Positions 26,309 to 35,293 are shown, numbered from the stretch's first letter. The stretch: 64,000 nucleotides of DNA from Paenibacillus glycanilyticus NBRC 16618 (GCF_004000805.1 NZ_BILY01000026.1:24740-88739); one strand, 5' to 3'. The notes: generated by a model from the sequence alone, not told the origin. Made by a program: numbers and translations.

Positions 26309-28801
26309 TTACGGCGTAACCCGAATGGAATCCAGCAGCATATACGTGCCGGACTTCTTAACGGCCTTAAGCGTATGGCTTCCGCTCGTCAAGCCCGTCG
26401 CCTGGTACACGACTTGGTTAACTTGCCGAGTGGTACTCGCCGTGTTAACCGTTGCCTGCAAGACGTTGTCGATGTAGATATCAACGTTGCCTTGGGACGC
26501 GTCCTTCTCCGTAATGAGCTCGACGCCGGTGCCCGTGAACGCGAACTGCAAGGAATCGTTGTTCGTCTGGCTGAAATGCACGTCGTTGTTGTAATCGCCG
26601 AAGCCGCGATTGCCGTTCAGCGACCATGAACCGGTGTAGACGATGCCGGGATCGGTATCGTTATACTGGATGCGCGGGCTTTTGATTTTGAATTGATCGA
26701 TCAGCATGTACGTGCCGGATTTTTTTACGGCTTTGATCGTATGAGTACCGCTTGTCAGCCCCATTATGCTATACACGGTTTGCTGGACGAGGCGCGAAGG
26801 GCTGTAGGTGTTTACGGTTTGCTTGAACACGTTATCAATGTAAATATCGACGTCGCCTTGGGCAGAATCCTTCTCCGTGACGAGGTCTATTCCCGTCCCA
26901 TTGAACGTGTATTGCACGAAATCGTTGTTGGTCTGCGTGAAGTGGACGTCATCCTGATAATCGCCGAAGCCCCTGGCGCTGTTAAGTGACCATGCTCCCG
27001 AATAGGAAATACCCGGGTCCGTATCGTTTACAGCGAGTGGTGATGCTACAAAGAAGCGCAACTTGTCCAGCAGCATATAAGAACCGGATTTTTTGACTGC
27101 CTTTAGCGTATGCGTACCGTTCGTCAATCCGCTGACGCTGTACACGGTCTGCTGCAGCTGCCTCACGCTGTTATACGTACTGACTGTTCCTTTTAATACG
27201 TTGTCGAGATAGATATCCACATTTCCTTGGTCGGGAGATTTCTCGGTAATCAGATCGATACCGGTACCTTGGAAGGTATATTCGAAAGAATCATTGTTCG
27301 CCTGGGTGAAATGCACATCGTCCTGATAGTCGCCTAGCCCGCGGTTGTAACTGCGCTGCCAGGAGCCTGTGTATTTGACACCGGTATCATCGTCGTTTGC
27401 GGTTACGGAACCGCCGGAAGCAGTCACCTTGAGCAGCCGCGATGCATGGGGCGGCAAATTAACGGAGCTGTATCCCGCGTTGAACGATCCAAGGTCGTTG
27501 TGACTCCACAGATCGCGCACTGCAGCGGCGCCGTTCAGACCTATGTCGTTCCAATTCACCGTCACGGTAGCGGCGGAGGACCCAAGGTTGAACAATCCGA
27601 CGGTATACGTTCCGTCGCCGTTATTGGCGTACCAGACTTGTTGATTAGACGCGGTCGATACGGGATGGGCTGGCCGGCCGGCCTGATTGACGGCAATGAC
27701 TTCATCGTTCGTTAAAAGCGACAAACCAAAAGCGTCCAGGTTGGTCAGATCGTTGCCCGTATACAGCTGTGCCGAGGACATCGCCCACAGCGACATTGCC
27801 GTCTGCCGCTCATCCTGCGTCAAGCCGTCCATCGCTCCGTTGCCAACGTTAAGCGAGTCGAAGTCGTTCCAGCCGCCCGGCCCGGCATCCCGCCACCAGA
27901 CAGCGGCGTCCGGGAAGAGTCGAGCGATGTTCGGCCAGCTCGTGAGCGCCGTATTGACGCAGTAGCATTCTACGTCCCAGTCAACGCGCCAGCCGTTGGC
28001 GTATTGCTTCCAATAATCGACGTAGTTATGGTCGAGCGCCCACGAGATCTCGAACCAGATGCCGCGCGAGCTGAGCGCCTGCGACCAGGCTGCCACGTCG
28101 CCGCGAGCGTCAATCGACGTATCGTTATGACCGGAACCGGGGGTAACGCTATCGAATTTCACGAAATCGACGCCCCAGGAATCGATAAGATCCGCGATAG
28201 AATCAATGTACTTTTGGGCGCATGCGTTTCCGAAGTTGATTTTGTAGTCCAACCCCCAATAATCCGCGGTTGTCAGCGGTTGGACGGCGATGTCCTGCAT
28301 CGAGCAGCCCGGGGCGCCGTAGATCGGCAGATCGGCGTCATAAGCTTGAGGGGAGAGACCCGGAATGAAATAGAGGCCGAATTTTTGTCCGTTGGCATGC
28401 ACGTAATTAATGACGTCAGTCAATCCGTTCGGATAAAGCGTCGTGCTTGGCACGGGCCGTCCGTAGCCGTCAAGGCCGCCATTCCATCCCGCGTCCACGT
28501 TAATATACTCGTACCCATGCGACTGCAGCTTCTGATGCATCGCGTCCGACTGCGCTTTGATCTGCGCCGCCGTGATCCAAGCGCCGTTGCCGGAATACAC
28601 CTGCATGCTGTAGCTGCTCCAGCCCATAAGCGGCTTTAGAGCCAATCCGTTGTTCGCAGCCTCCGCGACTCGGGGTGGCAGAAAGCCGTAACCGCCGAAG
28701 ACGGCGGTCAGCAGCAGGGCGAGTCCCAGGATAATCGCGCCAGCCGGTTTGAATGCTTCGGACAACCTTGCGGCATACCTTGCTTTGTACTGTACCTTCA
28801 T
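26309..28801 (-). CDS. Secreted GH27 alpha-galactosidase with three tandem C-terminal modules
   Basis: Extracellular enzyme that removes alpha-galactosyl (or related) residues from plant oligo- and polysaccharides. A signal peptide ends near residue 49 (PRVAEAA). The GH27 barrel spans about 55-370, with MGWSSYS, NVDAGWNGG, the nucleophile Asp217 in DFVKFDSVT and the likely acid/base Asp276 in WRVDWDVE. A beta domain follows (to about 455), then three copies of a 115-125-residue module sharing GDY-(Q/N)-(D/N)-DVHF, (T/S)Q-(A/T)-NND, GNVDIY and KAVKKSG-(T/S)-YML. These are probably carbohydrate-binding. AAGGAGAGG fixes the start at ATG 28801. A cre site and promoter lie upstream. Confidence 0.9.
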   Translation of the reverse strand: MKVQYKARYAARLSEAFKPAGAIILGLALLLTAVFGGYGFLPPRVAEAANNGLALKPLMGWSSYSMQVYSGNGAWITAAQIKAQSDAMHQKLQSHGYEYINVDAGWNGGLDGYGRPVPSTTLYPNGLTDVINYVHANGQKFGLYFIPGLSPQAYDADLPIYGAPGCSMQDIAVQPLTTADYWGLDYKINFGNACAQKYIDSIADLIDSWGVDFVKFDSVTPGSGHNDTSIDARGDVAAWSQALSSRGIWFEISWALDHNYVDYWKQYANGWRVDWDVECYCVNTALTSWPNIARLFPDAAVWWRDAGPGGWNDFDSLNVGNGAMDGLTQDERQTAMSLWAMSSAQLYTGNDLTNLDAFGLSLLTNDEVIAVNQAGRPAHPVSTASNQQVWYANNGDGTYTVGLFNLGSSAATVTVNWNDIGLNGAAAVRDLWSHNDLGSFNAGYSSVNLPPHASRLLKVTASGGSVTANDDDTGVKYTGSWQRSYNRGLGDYQDDVHFTQANNDSFEYTFQGTGIDLITEKSPDQGNVDIYLDNVLKGTVSTYNSVRQLQQTVYSVSGLTNGTHTLKAVKKSGSYMLLDKLRFFVASPLAVNDTDPGISYSGAWSLNSARGFGDYQDDVHFTQTNNDFVQYTFNGTGIDLVTEKDSAQGDVDIYIDNVFKQTVNTYSPSRLVQQTVYSIMGLTSGTHTIKAVKKSGTYMLIDQFKIKSPRIQYNDTDPGIVYTGSWSLNGNRGFGDYNNDVHFSQTNNDSLQFAFTGTGVELITEKDASQGNVDIYIDNVLQATVNTASTTRQVNQVVYQATGLTSGSHTLKAVKKSGTYMLLDSIRVTP

Positions 28802-28893
28802 GAATTCCTCTCCTTCGCATTGATAAATTGTCGTCAAGAAAACGTAGCTCTCCGGTTGGAGAAACCCTGCAAGACAGCGCTTTCTTTGCTCCG

Positions 28894-28943
28894 ATCATAG
28901 TGGCTGCGAGGAGTCCCGGACAAGGTACAGTTAAGCGCTTTCA
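28894..28943 (-). promoter_or_regulatory. Alpha-galactosidase promoter with a cre (CcpA) site
   Basis: On the minus strand: cre-like TGAAAGCGCTTAAC (28930-28943; 12 of 14 to TGWAARCGYTWNCA), then -35 TTGTCC (28918-28923), an 18-base spacer and -10 TATGAT (28894-28899). The cre abuts the -35, so CcpA-mediated catabolite repression of the enzyme is expected. Confidence 0.6.
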
Positions 28944-29039
28944 GGTACAATTTTCCTGTTTTGCGGAATGCTCCGTTCATATTGCCGGCTAATATCCGTG
29001 CATGGAAAAGCAAGAGATATGGAAGCAAATGAGATTGGC

Positions 29040-29048
29040 TGGTATAAT
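29040..29048 (+). promoter_or_regulatory. Extended -10 promoter of the PAS-PAS kinase
   Basis: TGGTATAAT is a perfect TGnTATAAT extended -10 element about 40 bases before the kinase start. The -35 is weak. Confidence 0.5.
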
Positions 29049-29087
29049 GCCTTATTGAGGATCAACTGCTTTTCAACGGAGGATTAG

Positions 29088-30524
29088 ATGTATCCAAATT
29101 TTAACGGCCATAATCTTTTTTTGCATGCATTCGAGAAATCTCCAATTGGGATGGCTTTGTTATCGTTTGATGGACGTTATTTAAAAGCTAATCCTTCTTT
29201 ATGCAGCATGTTAGGATATAACGAAAGTGAATTAATAAATCAAACCGCTTTTTCCGGCACCCATCCTGACGATTTAGAAGCAGATCTGGAATTATGGCGT
29301 AGAATGGTACAGGGTGAGATCGATGGTGATCAAATCGAAAAAAGGTATATTCATAAATCCGGGACCATCATTTGGGGACTTCTAAATGTGACTGTCGAGA
29401 GGGATGTACAAGGGATTGATGGCAATCATGTTTTCATTTCCCAAATCGTAGATATATCGGAGCAAAAAAAGAAGGAAGAAGAGTACAAGAGGATTGAAGA
29501 GCTGCACATGCTTATTTCGGAGCACTCGCAAGACGTGATATTACGATTAACTCCCGACGGAATTATCTCGTATGTCTCGCCAGCTGCCCGTTACCAGATC
29601 GGATACGAACCGGAAGAACTAATAGGGAAGCACGCCTATGAGTATTGGCATCCGGATGATTTGAACGGCGGCTGGTTAAGGCGGGGCAATCCCGACCATT
29701 CGGATAGCAGAATATTCGTGTACCGTCTTCGGCATAAAAGCGGCCATTACATCTGGCAAGAAGCTCACTCTAAAAAAATTAGAAATGCCGCGGGAGAAAT
29801 TCAGCATGTGATCAGCATGGGACGCGACGTAACCGAACGGGTTCATTCGGAAGAATTAATCCGGAGATCGGAGAAGCTCTCCTTAATCGGCGAGCTTGCG
29901 GCCGGGATCGCTCATGAAATTAGAAATCCGCTAACCAGCCTGCGAGGATTTATGCAAATGTATTTGAAAGAGGATAGGGATGGTTCAAAGAAATTGCGTA
30001 ATGATGTCATGATATCGGAAATCGACCGAATCAATGAGATCGTAAGCGAGCTTCTTGTGTTAGCCAAGCCGTCGAATGAGGTCTATGAGTTAAGGGACCT
30101 GGTGCATCTATTAACTCACGTTACAAGATTATTCGAGGGACAAGCCAACCTATACAATGTTCAAATAAAGCAGGAATTCGACGCCAATCTGCCGTTGATT
30201 CAATGTCAAAGCAGTATCAATCAAGTCTTTATTAATGTTTTTAAAAATGCCATCGAATCCATGCCTAAAGGCGGAGAAGTAACTCTGCAAGCTAAGCAAA
30301 TGGGGAATCATATAAACATTCGAATTAAAGACACGGGGTATGGAATACCGAATGATGACATAGCCAAGATCGGCAATCCATTTTTCACTACGAAAGAAAC
30401 AGGAACAGGGTTGGGATTAATGGTTTCGATGAGGATTATCCAAAATCATAAAGGAACGATGCGAATCGAGAGTGAAGTCGGGAAAGGAACGATGGTTGAA
30501 ATGAGTCTGCCGATCAACAAATAG
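29088..30524 (+). CDS. Orphan soluble PAS-PAS sensor histidine kinase (KinA/KinE-like)
   Basis: A cytoplasmic kinase of 478 residues with two PAS domains (about 10-125 and 140-250, the second with its PAC motif GEIQHVISMGRDVTER) and a HisKA domain with His276 in AAGIAHEIRNPL. The HATPase domain has KNAIESM, DTGYGI and GTGLGL. It has no membrane segment. GGAGG precedes ATG 29088. The layout and HisKA motif match kinases of the sporulation phosphorelay, and no response regulator is nearby. Its catalytic core is very similar in motif to those of the kinases at 10257 and 24489. Confidence 0.9.
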   Translation: MYPNFNGHNLFLHAFEKSPIGMALLSFDGRYLKANPSLCSMLGYNESELINQTAFSGTHPDDLEADLELWRRMVQGEIDGDQIEKRYIHKSGTIIWGLLNVTVERDVQGIDGNHVFISQIVDISEQKKKEEEYKRIEELHMLISEHSQDVILRLTPDGIISYVSPAARYQIGYEPEELIGKHAYEYWHPDDLNGGWLRRGNPDHSDSRIFVYRLRHKSGHYIWQEAHSKKIRNAAGEIQHVISMGRDVTERVHSEELIRRSEKLSLIGELAAGIAHEIRNPLTSLRGFMQMYLKEDRDGSKKLRNDVMISEIDRINEIVSELLVLAKPSNEVYELRDLVHLLTHVTRLFEGQANLYNVQIKQEFDANLPLIQCQSSINQVFINVFKNAIESMPKGGEVTLQAKQMGNHINIRIKDTGYGIPNDDIAKIGNPFFTTKETGTGLGLMVSMRIIQNHKGTMRIESEVGKGTMVEMSLPINK

Positions 30525-30530
30525 GATTTA

Positions 30531-30580
30531 GGCCTGCGTATGCTTAACCTTTAAGTATACTTTAGGCTTTTTTATTTTTT
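30531..30580 (+). terminator. Terminator after the PAS-PAS kinase
   Basis: GCCTGCGTATGCTTAA pairs imperfectly with TTAAGTATACTTTAGGC around CCT, followed by a long T-rich tract. Confidence 0.8.
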
Positions 30581-30601
30581 ACGGGAAAGGAGGATATTGC
30601 A

Positions 30602-31854
30602 ATGATTCCACCTCGAAAAATCCGGCAAATATCCATCTTTTTCATCATTCTTTTATCGGCCATTGGTTTCGGGATATTGATCGGTCAGCAAAGAGAAGGC
30701 GGGGCGAAAACGTCATCCTCCGCTTGGTCGCCTGTCTCGCTCGTGACGACATTCAAGTCGGATCCTCATACAAGCCGGGCATTCACCTGGTACACGCAAA
30801 GCCCCGATTCGGGACCGTGCTCCAAGTGGTACCGTCCCTGTCTACAGATACGCCTACTTTCGAGGAGGCCGGTGTGCTTGCATTTAAGGGAACAAGCGAC
30901 TCCATAGATACCGGGGATACCGGAATTCAAGGAGTTCATAAAGCGGAAGCAACAGGACTAGTTCCGGGAACAACGTATGCTTATCGGGTAGGGGATGGCA
31001 AGCAGGAGCACTGGAGCGAAGTCTATAAATTCACGACAGAGCAAGAGGGGACAACTGATTTTACATTTATCAACGTAGCGGACTCTCAGGGCATCACCCT
31101 TAGTGATTTCCAGGCATGGGGTAAAACGCTCAATAAAGCATTTCAAACGTTTCCCGATTCCTCCTTTATTGTTCATAATGGGGATCTGACAGAGAATCCC
31201 GACGATGAAACGGGTTGGGAAAATCTATTCGGCGAAGCTGGACAATGGGTCGCTTCATTTCCGTTCATGCCCGTAACCGGAAACCATGACGAAGTTGATG
31301 ATAAAGCTGAGCGCTTTGTTTCCCATTTCAATGTACCCGACAACGGCTCGGAAAGCTCCATCGCCGGAACAACGTATTCCTTCGATTATGGCGAAGCTCA
31401 TTTCGTCATGTTAAACACGGAATCGAAACTTAAAGACCAGGCTAAGTGGCTGGAGCAAGATCTTGAGGCTGCGAACAAAAAGTGGCTTATCGTCTCCCTC
31501 CATCGAGGGCCTTACGCGGGAAATCAGAAGGAGTCGGTGCTGAAGCAGTTCGTCCCGCTATTCGACAAATACAAGGTTGATCTCGTCCTGCAAGGCCATA
31601 ATCATGAATATGCCCGTTCTTATCCGTTAAGAAACAACAAGATCGTAAGCGAAAACGAAGGAACCGTGTATGTGGTGACAAATACTTCCGGTCAAAAATT
31701 CAACGAGAAGAAGGAAGACCTGTTCTACCAGAAGGTTCATTTCCAAAACTATAAACAGATGTTTGCAGGCATCCGTGTAAGCGGGGACAATTTGAGCTAC
31801 AAGGCTTATGACGTGGACGGCAAGCTATTAGACCAGTTTGTATTAACGAAGTAA
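30602..31854 (+). pseudogene. Exported metallophosphoesterase (purple acid phosphatase-like), one-base frameshift
   Basis: Calcineurin-like phosphoesterase with an N-terminal Fn3-like domain, as in purple acid phosphatases. AAGGAGG precedes ATG 30602, and the first frame carries a membrane/signal segment (IFFIILLSAIGFGILIG) and the start of the Fn3 domain. It then goes out of frame after YTQSPDSG and stops at 30907. The other frame continues TVLQVVPSLSTDTP and contains all metal-site blocks (NVADSQG, VHNGDLTE, VTGNHDE, LHRGPYAGN, LQGHNHEYARS) to 31854. Adding one G to the GGG at 30811-30813 restores a single protein of about 417 residues. It could be a real mutation or a sequencing error. Confidence 0.85.
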
Positions 31855-31925
31855 AGAATATAGGAACAAGTCTGCAATGAGTAATCGGATTGTACCGCAA
31901 GTTATAACGAAAGGAGGCCAGCGGC

Positions 31926-32687
31926 ATGCGCGTGCTTTATGAAGCAGCCATGGATGAAGAGCGCGACGGATTTGTCGTGGGCGACGTAGACGAGCTCTTT
32001 GGAAAAAAGGGAAACTTCCGGGTGCTGCAATTTTCGGATGCGGCCGTGCAGGGAGCGCTAGATCTGGACGATCCACAGCGGATCGTATTCGAATATCCAC
32101 GGGCGATCCTCCATCTGCTGGAACATAACCAACCGGGGCTGGAGAACGTATTTCAAATCGGACACGGGATCGGGACGATCGCCCGGCATTGCCGGGGCGA
32201 ACGGTTCAAGACCGCGGAGCTCGACGAACGAATTGTCCAAGCCAGCCGACAATATTTTGGTTCCGCCGGGGAATTGATCGCGATCGGTGACGGACGCCGT
32301 ATTTTGGAAGGCGAGGAAGCGGAGTTGTACAACGGCATCATCGTGGACGCCTTCACGGACACTGGCGTACCGAGGCATTTGACAACGGACCGTTTCTTTG
32401 CGACAGCCGCGGAGAAGCTCGACTCCGGAGGGATGATTTTGCTGAACGTGACCGGCAAAGGACCTAGCGACCGGCTGATTGGCGCCCTTCACGCAACGCT
32501 GCGTGAATCTTTCACTCACGTATCGGCTTACATGCTGCCGACTGACCGGGCGTCCGAAACGCGGAACGTGCTGCTTGCAGGGCGGAATGGCCGAATCGAA
32601 TGCCGGGCGCGGGATATGGCCGGCTTCGTTCCGTTTGAGCCCGCTCCTGGACATGTCATTAAGGAATCGGTCCCATTCTCATGCTGA
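31926..32687 (+). CDS. Spermidine synthase-like methyltransferase-fold protein
   Basis: A 253-residue Rossmann-fold protein related to SpeE/spermidine synthases, with the nucleotide-binding motif FQIGHGIGTIARHC, acidic AELDERIV, and the DAF-type motif in IIVDAFTDTGVP. The N-terminal beta region is short, and the GGG loop of true spermidine synthases is replaced by GHGIG. No speD or other polyamine gene is adjacent, so the exact substrate is uncertain. GGAGG precedes ATG 31926. It is convergent with the AraC gene. Confidence 0.7.
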   Translation: MRVLYEAAMDEERDGFVVGDVDELFGKKGNFRVLQFSDAAVQGALDLDDPQRIVFEYPRAILHLLEHNQPGLENVFQIGHGIGTIARHCRGERFKTAELDERIVQASRQYFGSAGELIAIGDGRRILEGEEAELYNGIIVDAFTDTGVPRHLTTDRFFATAAEKLDSGGMILLNVTGKGPSDRLIGALHATLRESFTHVSAYMLPTDRASETRNVLLAGRNGRIECRARDMAGFVPFEPAPGHVIKESVPFSC

Positions 32688-32703
32688 TCAAATTCATTTA
32701 ATG

Positions 32704-33594
32704 CTAGGTTGGTTTATGATGCGCAGCCCGCCATTTGCTGGGAGTCATGCCGGTCACTTTTTTGAACACTGTGCTGAAATGCTGGCTGGTCTTGAATTCA
32801 AGACTTAAAGCAAGGCTCGTAATGGGAGTATCTGAATGCGCCAATAGCTGAGCGGCATACTCTACGCGTGAACGTTCCACGAATGAAGAAGGCGACTGGC
32901 CAAAGCTTTCCCGGAACAATCGGTAAAAATGGGATTCGCTCACCCCAATGGAGGCAGCGATGTCCCGGTTGTTCCAATGCTTCTCGGGGTTTCGCTGTAT
33001 GTTTTCCACAATGGAACGCAAAGCGGCATGCAGATCTTCCGGGATATGCAAATCCGGAGGAGGCTCGGTCATGTTAAGAATCAGATCCAGCACCATATGG
33101 CGGACTTTCAGCTTGAGCCAGGGCTGCGCTTCCGTTTGAAGAACTTGCTTCAGCCTTCGGAAGCTTATTTTCAATTGATTATTGGTCCGCAAAACCCTAG
33201 GCAGATTATGCAGTTTTTCTATGACGGCATCGACTTCAATCGCGCTTAAACCAAGCCATGAGGAATCCGCTGAAGGCCGTTTTACAATCATCCACCAGAT
33301 CGAGCAGGGCTCCATGTAGTCCATACGCGCCCGGTGAGGCTCATTCGGCCGCGTATGAAACATCTCGCCGGCCCTTGTCTCATAATCCTGTCCATTGACC
33401 TCCCAAGTTACTTTCCCGCTCTCTACGAACACAAATTCAAAGGCTCCATCATGCTCATGATGAGACAATCTTAGCGCTTCGGTGAAATGATCATAGCCAA
33501 GCATGAGAAGCTCCGGAACCTGTACGGCACCGGAATTGCCTTTTTCCTCCCCATCATATACCCAACGTCCCGAACGGTCTTTCCCGGCTGTCAT
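32704..33594 (-). CDS. AraC family transcriptional regulator (paired with phytanoyl dioxygenase)
   Basis: N-terminal cupin sensor domain (about 25-120, with FVFVESGKVTWEVNGQDYE) and a C-terminal double helix-turn-helix (NNRDIAASIGVSESHFYRLF and TPITSLALSLEFKTSQHFST, FKKVTGMTPSKWR). AAGGAG lies 8 bases before ATG 33594, so this start is preferred over 33615. It is transcribed away from the dioxygenase gene 128 bases away and likely activates it. The same divergent arrangement recurs at 49.6-52.2 kb. Confidence 0.9.
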   Translation of the reverse strand: MTAGKDRSGRWVYDGEEKGNSGAVQVPELLMLGYDHFTEALRLSHHEHDGAFEFVFVESGKVTWEVNGQDYETRAGEMFHTRPNEPHRARMDYMEPCSIWWMIVKRPSADSSWLGLSAIEVDAVIEKLHNLPRVLRTNNQLKISFRRLKQVLQTEAQPWLKLKVRHMVLDLILNMTEPPPDLHIPEDLHAALRSIVENIQRNPEKHWNNRDIAASIGVSESHFYRLFRESFGQSPSSFVERSRVEYAAQLLAHSDTPITSLALSLEFKTSQHFSTVFKKVTGMTPSKWRAAHHKPT

Positions 33595-33722
33595 TGGCAA
33601 GTCTCCTTGTGTCAAATCATATCTATGTACAAAATCCTATTCGATAGTTTCCGGGAAGTCAAAGTCTAAAAAAGTTGATATCTTAAGGGAGAATCAACAA
33701 TTATAGACGAAGAGGTGGAATG

Positions 33723-34550
33723 ATGGGTTTTATTCCTTATGAAGTAACTGCGCAAGATAAACGGGATTTCGAACGCGATGGTTATTGGATCAGCCCTAAG
33801 CTTATTGATGACGAGACGATTGAAAAGCTTCGACTGGCTCATGAACGGATATGGGCATCCGATTTCGATGGCGACGGTTACCCCATGCATGATGTTCGCA
33901 TTCCCGAGAATAAGATAGCGTTGCGAAAACACGATAACGGCTGGTGGATTAATGACGAGGTTAAACATGTTGTTACCCATCCGGATTTAGGACGCATGTC
34001 CGCTGATTTGATCGGTGAATCCTCGATTAGACTTTGGCATGATCAAGTCATCTACAAGCCTAGTGCAGCAGGTCAGGAAACGATGGCGGGCAATGTTGGA
34101 TGGCATCAGGACTATGGCTTTTGGAAATGCAGCAGTACATCGAATATGGTAACCGTCTGGATTGCCTTGCAGGATACCGATCTAAGCAATGGGGGAATGA
34201 GAACGATATTGGGTTCCCACAAATGGGGAGTCGTTGAAGGGAGCGCTGCTTTTTTCGACCAGGATCTGGACGGACTTAAACAGAAGTTTTCCGGGTTGGG
34301 GGAATGGAAGGATGAGCCGTGCATATTGAAAGCCGGCCAGGCTAGCTTCCACCATGGATTAACATTCCACGGTTCCGGACCAAATCTGTCAGAGCAACCG
34401 CGGCTTTCCATTGTTGCGCATCTGATGCCCGGAGATACAGTATACAAATCGGGCAGGGGCAGACATGACAATGTTCGATTAATAGGTCCTCGGCCCTATG
34501 ACGGGCAGCCTTTCAATAATGAATATTTCCCATTGCTTTACAGCAGATAA
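33723..34550 (+). CDS. Phytanoyl-CoA dioxygenase (PhyH) family oxygenase
   Basis: Non-heme Fe(II)/2-oxoglutarate oxygenase fold of 275 residues. Likely iron ligands are His128 and Asp130 (GWHQDYGFW) and His216 (TFHGSGPN); Arg in QPRLSIVAH would bind 2-oxoglutarate. Family members hydroxylate small molecules, but the substrate is not known here. AGAGGTGG precedes ATG 33720/33723. It is divergent from an AraC regulator. An inverted repeat GTTGAT-N13-ATCAAC lies between them at about 33674-33698 and could be the operator. Confidence 0.85.
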   Translation: MGFIPYEVTAQDKRDFERDGYWISPKLIDDETIEKLRLAHERIWASDFDGDGYPMHDVRIPENKIALRKHDNGWWINDEVKHVVTHPDLGRMSADLIGESSIRLWHDQVIYKPSAAGQETMAGNVGWHQDYGFWKCSSTSNMVTVWIALQDTDLSNGGMRTILGSHKWGVVEGSAAFFDQDLDGLKQKFSGLGEWKDEPCILKAGQASFHHGLTFHGSGPNLSEQPRLSIVAHLMPGDTVYKSGRGRHDNVRLIGPRPYDGQPFNNEYFPLLYSR

Positions 34551-34858
34551 GCATCGAAGGGGGATAATGGTCAGAGAGCCTCTCGAAAAATAGAGTATCC
34601 CTTTACAATATAAGGAATTAACTTTAATATCTCAATCATAAGGAACACGATAAATGGATGCGAATGAGGAGGTACTGCCGATGATCGAAGAAACGCTGCT
34701 CTGTGCAAAGTCTACACTATAAACAACGGCGGTTGTTTGTATAGAGCGTAATATCAGTTTTAATTAACCGCCTGTGTGTTAGGCAGCTTGAACGTTTATA
34801 GTGATAGGCTTTGCCCCTAGTGTAATGGAATCTATTACGTAGGAGTGGAGCAACTATC
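34551..34858 (+). other. 308-base leader region upstream of the CD3324-like gene
   Basis: Contains a promoter (TTTACA at 34602, 17-base spacer, TAATAT at 34625), a perfect ribosome site AGGAGGT at 34667, a 13-codon ORF (34681-34722), a hairpin overlapping its stop codon (34717-34744), and an interrupted inverted repeat (CCTA..GTAAT / ATTAC..TAGG, 34816-34843) next to the ribosome site of the next gene. Confidence 0.5.
34681..34722 (+). CDS. Putative 13-residue leader peptide
   Basis: Encodes MIEETLLCAKSTL. AGGAGGT lies 7 bases before the ATG and a promoter lies about 50 bases upstream, so translation is likely. The stop codon is embedded in the left arm of the hairpin 34717-34744 (CTAT/AAACAAC with GTTGTTT/ATAG). 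A ribosome stopping there would melt the stem, as in attenuation leaders. No amino acid run is present. It may instead be the stump of a lost gene. Confidence 0.35.
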   Translation: MIEETLLCAKSTL

Positions 34859-35128
34859 ATGAAATATGTTAAAGCGGACATGGTCTTGCCGGAGCAGCTG
34901 CTGCGGGAAGTTCAGAAATATATGAATGGCGTCATGATGTACGTGCCGAAGGCTGAGGGAGACCGTATAGGCTGGGGCGTCAAATCTGGCGGAAGACAGA
35001 GGCTTGAACAGCGTAATGGCGAAATGCGGGAGTTATTCTCGCAAGGAGCGACAATCGAGCAGCTTACGGAACGCTTCTATCTATCATGCGACACGATTAA
35101 AAAAATAGTATATGCCAAAACAAAATAG
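34859..35128 (+). CDS. CD3324 family small HTH protein
   Basis: An 89-residue protein. It starts MKYVKADMVLPEQLLREVQKY, followed by a middle GWGVKSGGRQ box and a C-terminal helix-turn-helix (GATIEQLTERFYLSCDTIKK). This matches the CD3324 family of Firmicute regulators of unknown target. GGAG lies 9-12 bases upstream of the ATG within an inverted repeat that could be its own operator. It sits just ahead of the APS kinase and sulfotransferase genes, separated by a hairpin, and may control them. Confidence 0.75.
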   Translation: MKYVKADMVLPEQLLREVQKYMNGVMMYVPKAEGDRIGWGVKSGGRQRLEQRNGEMRELFSQGATIEQLTERFYLSCDTIKKIVYAKTK

Positions 35129-35143
35129 AAGAAGTTTATAACC

Positions 35144-35178
35144 TTAAGCCGCATAGGACCTGCTCCGATGCGGCTTTC
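35144..35178 (+). terminator. Hairpin between the CD3324-like gene and cysC
   Basis: AAGCCGCAT pairs with ATGCGGCTT around a 14-base loop. Only TT follows, so it may attenuate rather than fully terminate. Confidence 0.5.
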
Positions 35179-35293
35179 GTGTAGGTCAAGAATGGGTTGA
35201 ACGGTTTGTTGCCTATTCTTGGATGAGGAGCGGTTGCTAAAATAGAAAACGTTCCCCATTAATAATCAAGTTATTGCCCAGAAAGGAGAGAGT

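Noticed and set aside
26309..27440. Repeats in the alpha-galactosidase region as a CRISPR or DNA repeat array
   Set aside because: They are three diverged copies of a coding module about 350 bases long, in frame, not short direct repeats with spacers.
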